A stretch of DNA of 7,066 nt, taken from UBA2336 sp037443645. GTDB taxonomy: Bacteria; Bacteroidota; Bacteroidia; Cytophagales; Cyclobacteriaceae. Where the stretch lies: assembly GCA_037443645.1 (NCBI GenBank), contig JBBINY010000080.1, forward strand, positions 1 through 7,066. Direction: 5' to 3'. Made by a program: the position numbers and the translations under genes. The notes below the pieces were generated by a model. It saw only the letters and a program-made list of their open reading frames with translations. It ran no database searches and was not told where the DNA came from. Shown here in pieces: positions 6,590 through 7,066 of this stretch. Each line of letters begins with the position of its first letter. Within the stretch, counting starts at the first letter, position 1.

Positions 6590-7066
6590 TTATGGAAGGT
6601 GCGCACGGATCATTTCGCGCTTACCGGGCGGGCCCGGCAAGGTTTCAACGGAAAAACCGGCTTCCTTTAAATCCCGCTTTACCTGGCCTTTGGCACAATA
6701 GGTAACGAATGTGCCTCCGGGCTTCATTGCCGATACAATCTTTGCATACACTTCGGGCAGCCACATTTCGGGTTGTTTGTCAGGAGCAAAGGCATCAAAA
6801 TAGATAACATCAAATGCTGCTGGCGGCAGGACCGCATCGTGAATGGTGATTCGTTCTTTATAAAATGCAAAATCAGGAGTAACCTGAACTGATTTACCCC
6901 ACCCGGCTTCATGGAGGGTTTTGAACAATTCCACATCAGAAACACTCCTTGCATAATTCAATTCCGACCAAATAACTTTTTCCAGCGGAAATGGCTCAAG
7001 CGTAACATACCGAACCGATGTGGTTACGGCAAGTATCCGTTTAGCGGTAAGCCAGGCATTGAGGCC
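6590..7066 (-). CDS. mnmD: tRNA 5-methylaminomethyl-2-thiouridine(34) methyltransferase MnmD (MnmC2-like), N-terminus beyond right edge
   Basis: The frame is open from the right edge to TAA at 6592-6590, giving 158 residues. The first visible residues, GLNAWLTA, are the end of the SAM-binding motif I (GTGLNA in the family). Further landmarks, counted from the first visible residue: the acidic strand YFDAFAPDKQPEMW (89-102), GGTFVTYCAKGQVKRDL (117-133), and the C-terminal LPGPPGKREMIRAHL (143-157), where the Gly-rich GKREM segment is characteristic of MnmC methyltransferase domains. The enzyme transfers a methyl group from S-adenosylmethionine to nm5(s2)U34 in certain tRNAs, giving mnm5(s2)U34, which tunes decoding of purine-ending codons. 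It ends without any FAD-dependent MnmC1 oxidase domain, so it is the stand-alone form usual in Bacteroidota rather than the fused E. coli MnmC. A TTG at 6961 is not the start, because conserved coding continues upstream. It is probably unrelated to the transport cassette. Confidence 0.9.
   Translation of the reverse strand, partial: GLNAWLTAKRILAVTTSVRYVTLEPFPLEKVIWSELNYARSVSDVELFKTLHEAGWGKSVQVTPDFAFYKERITIHDAVLPPAAFDVIYFDAFAPDKQPEMWLPEVYAKIVSAMKPGGTFVTYCAKGQVKRDLKEAGFSVETLPGPPGKREMIRAHLP

Noticed and set aside
6590..6961. TTG at 6961 as the start of the MnmD gene
   Set aside because: Coding continues without a stop to the right edge and includes the conserved GLNA end of the SAM-binding motif, so the true start lies outside the window.
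1..7066. tRNA or rRNA genes, CRISPR array, insertion sequence, inverted repeats at gene borders
   Set aside because: None was seen on reading both strands. Almost the whole window is protein-coding on the minus strand, and the only visible non-coding space is 6521-6589.

Overview
The window looks like a metagenome-type scaffold from a member of the Bacteroidota, probably Cytophagales or Chitinophagales-like. Evidence: a TonB-dependent receptor with STN and carboxypeptidase-regulatory-like domains, a DUF4249 lipoprotein, a secreted S9 peptidase, genes without recognisable Shine-Dalgarno sequences, and moderate GC content judged by eye. I cannot name a genus. All real genes lie on the minus strand, so the transcription order runs from the right edge to the left edge.

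Layout in transcription order. (1) 7066-6590: the C-terminal part of an MnmD-type tRNA wobble-uridine methyltransferase, cut by the right edge. (2) 6589-6521: a short intergenic space with at most a weak Bacteroidota-type promoter. (3) 6520-4596: a secreted prolyl-oligopeptidase-family (S9) serine peptidase with signal peptide, beta-propeller and complete Ser-Asp-His triad, missing only its last residues in an assembly gap. (4) 4595-4496: 100 N, almost certainly a nominal scaffold gap. (5) 4495-1901: a TonB-dependent outer-membrane receptor with an STN domain, whose N-terminus lies in the gap. (6) 1901-822: a DUF4249 outer-membrane lipoprotein whose start codon overlaps the receptor stop codon by one base. 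(7) 820-1: an exported MG2 (alpha-2-macroglobulin-like) protein, starting two bases after the last base of the previous stop codon and cut by the left edge.

The receptor, DUF4249 lipoprotein and MG2-like protein form a very tight co-directional cassette (junctions TAATG and TAATATG). This strongly suggests one mRNA and probably one outer-membrane complex, in the manner of a SusC/SusD pair but with different accessory parts. The STN domain suggests that the receptor may also signal to an anti-sigma/sigma pair, though no such genes are visible. The S9 peptidase just upstream would fit a peptide-uptake role, but its link to the cassette runs through the gap and is inference only.

Two points matter for annotation. 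A single reading frame of 1553 codons spanning 6562-1901 is an artefact of translating through the N run and should be split into peptidase and receptor. The MG2-like gene at the left edge has no stop codon inside the window and is easily missed.
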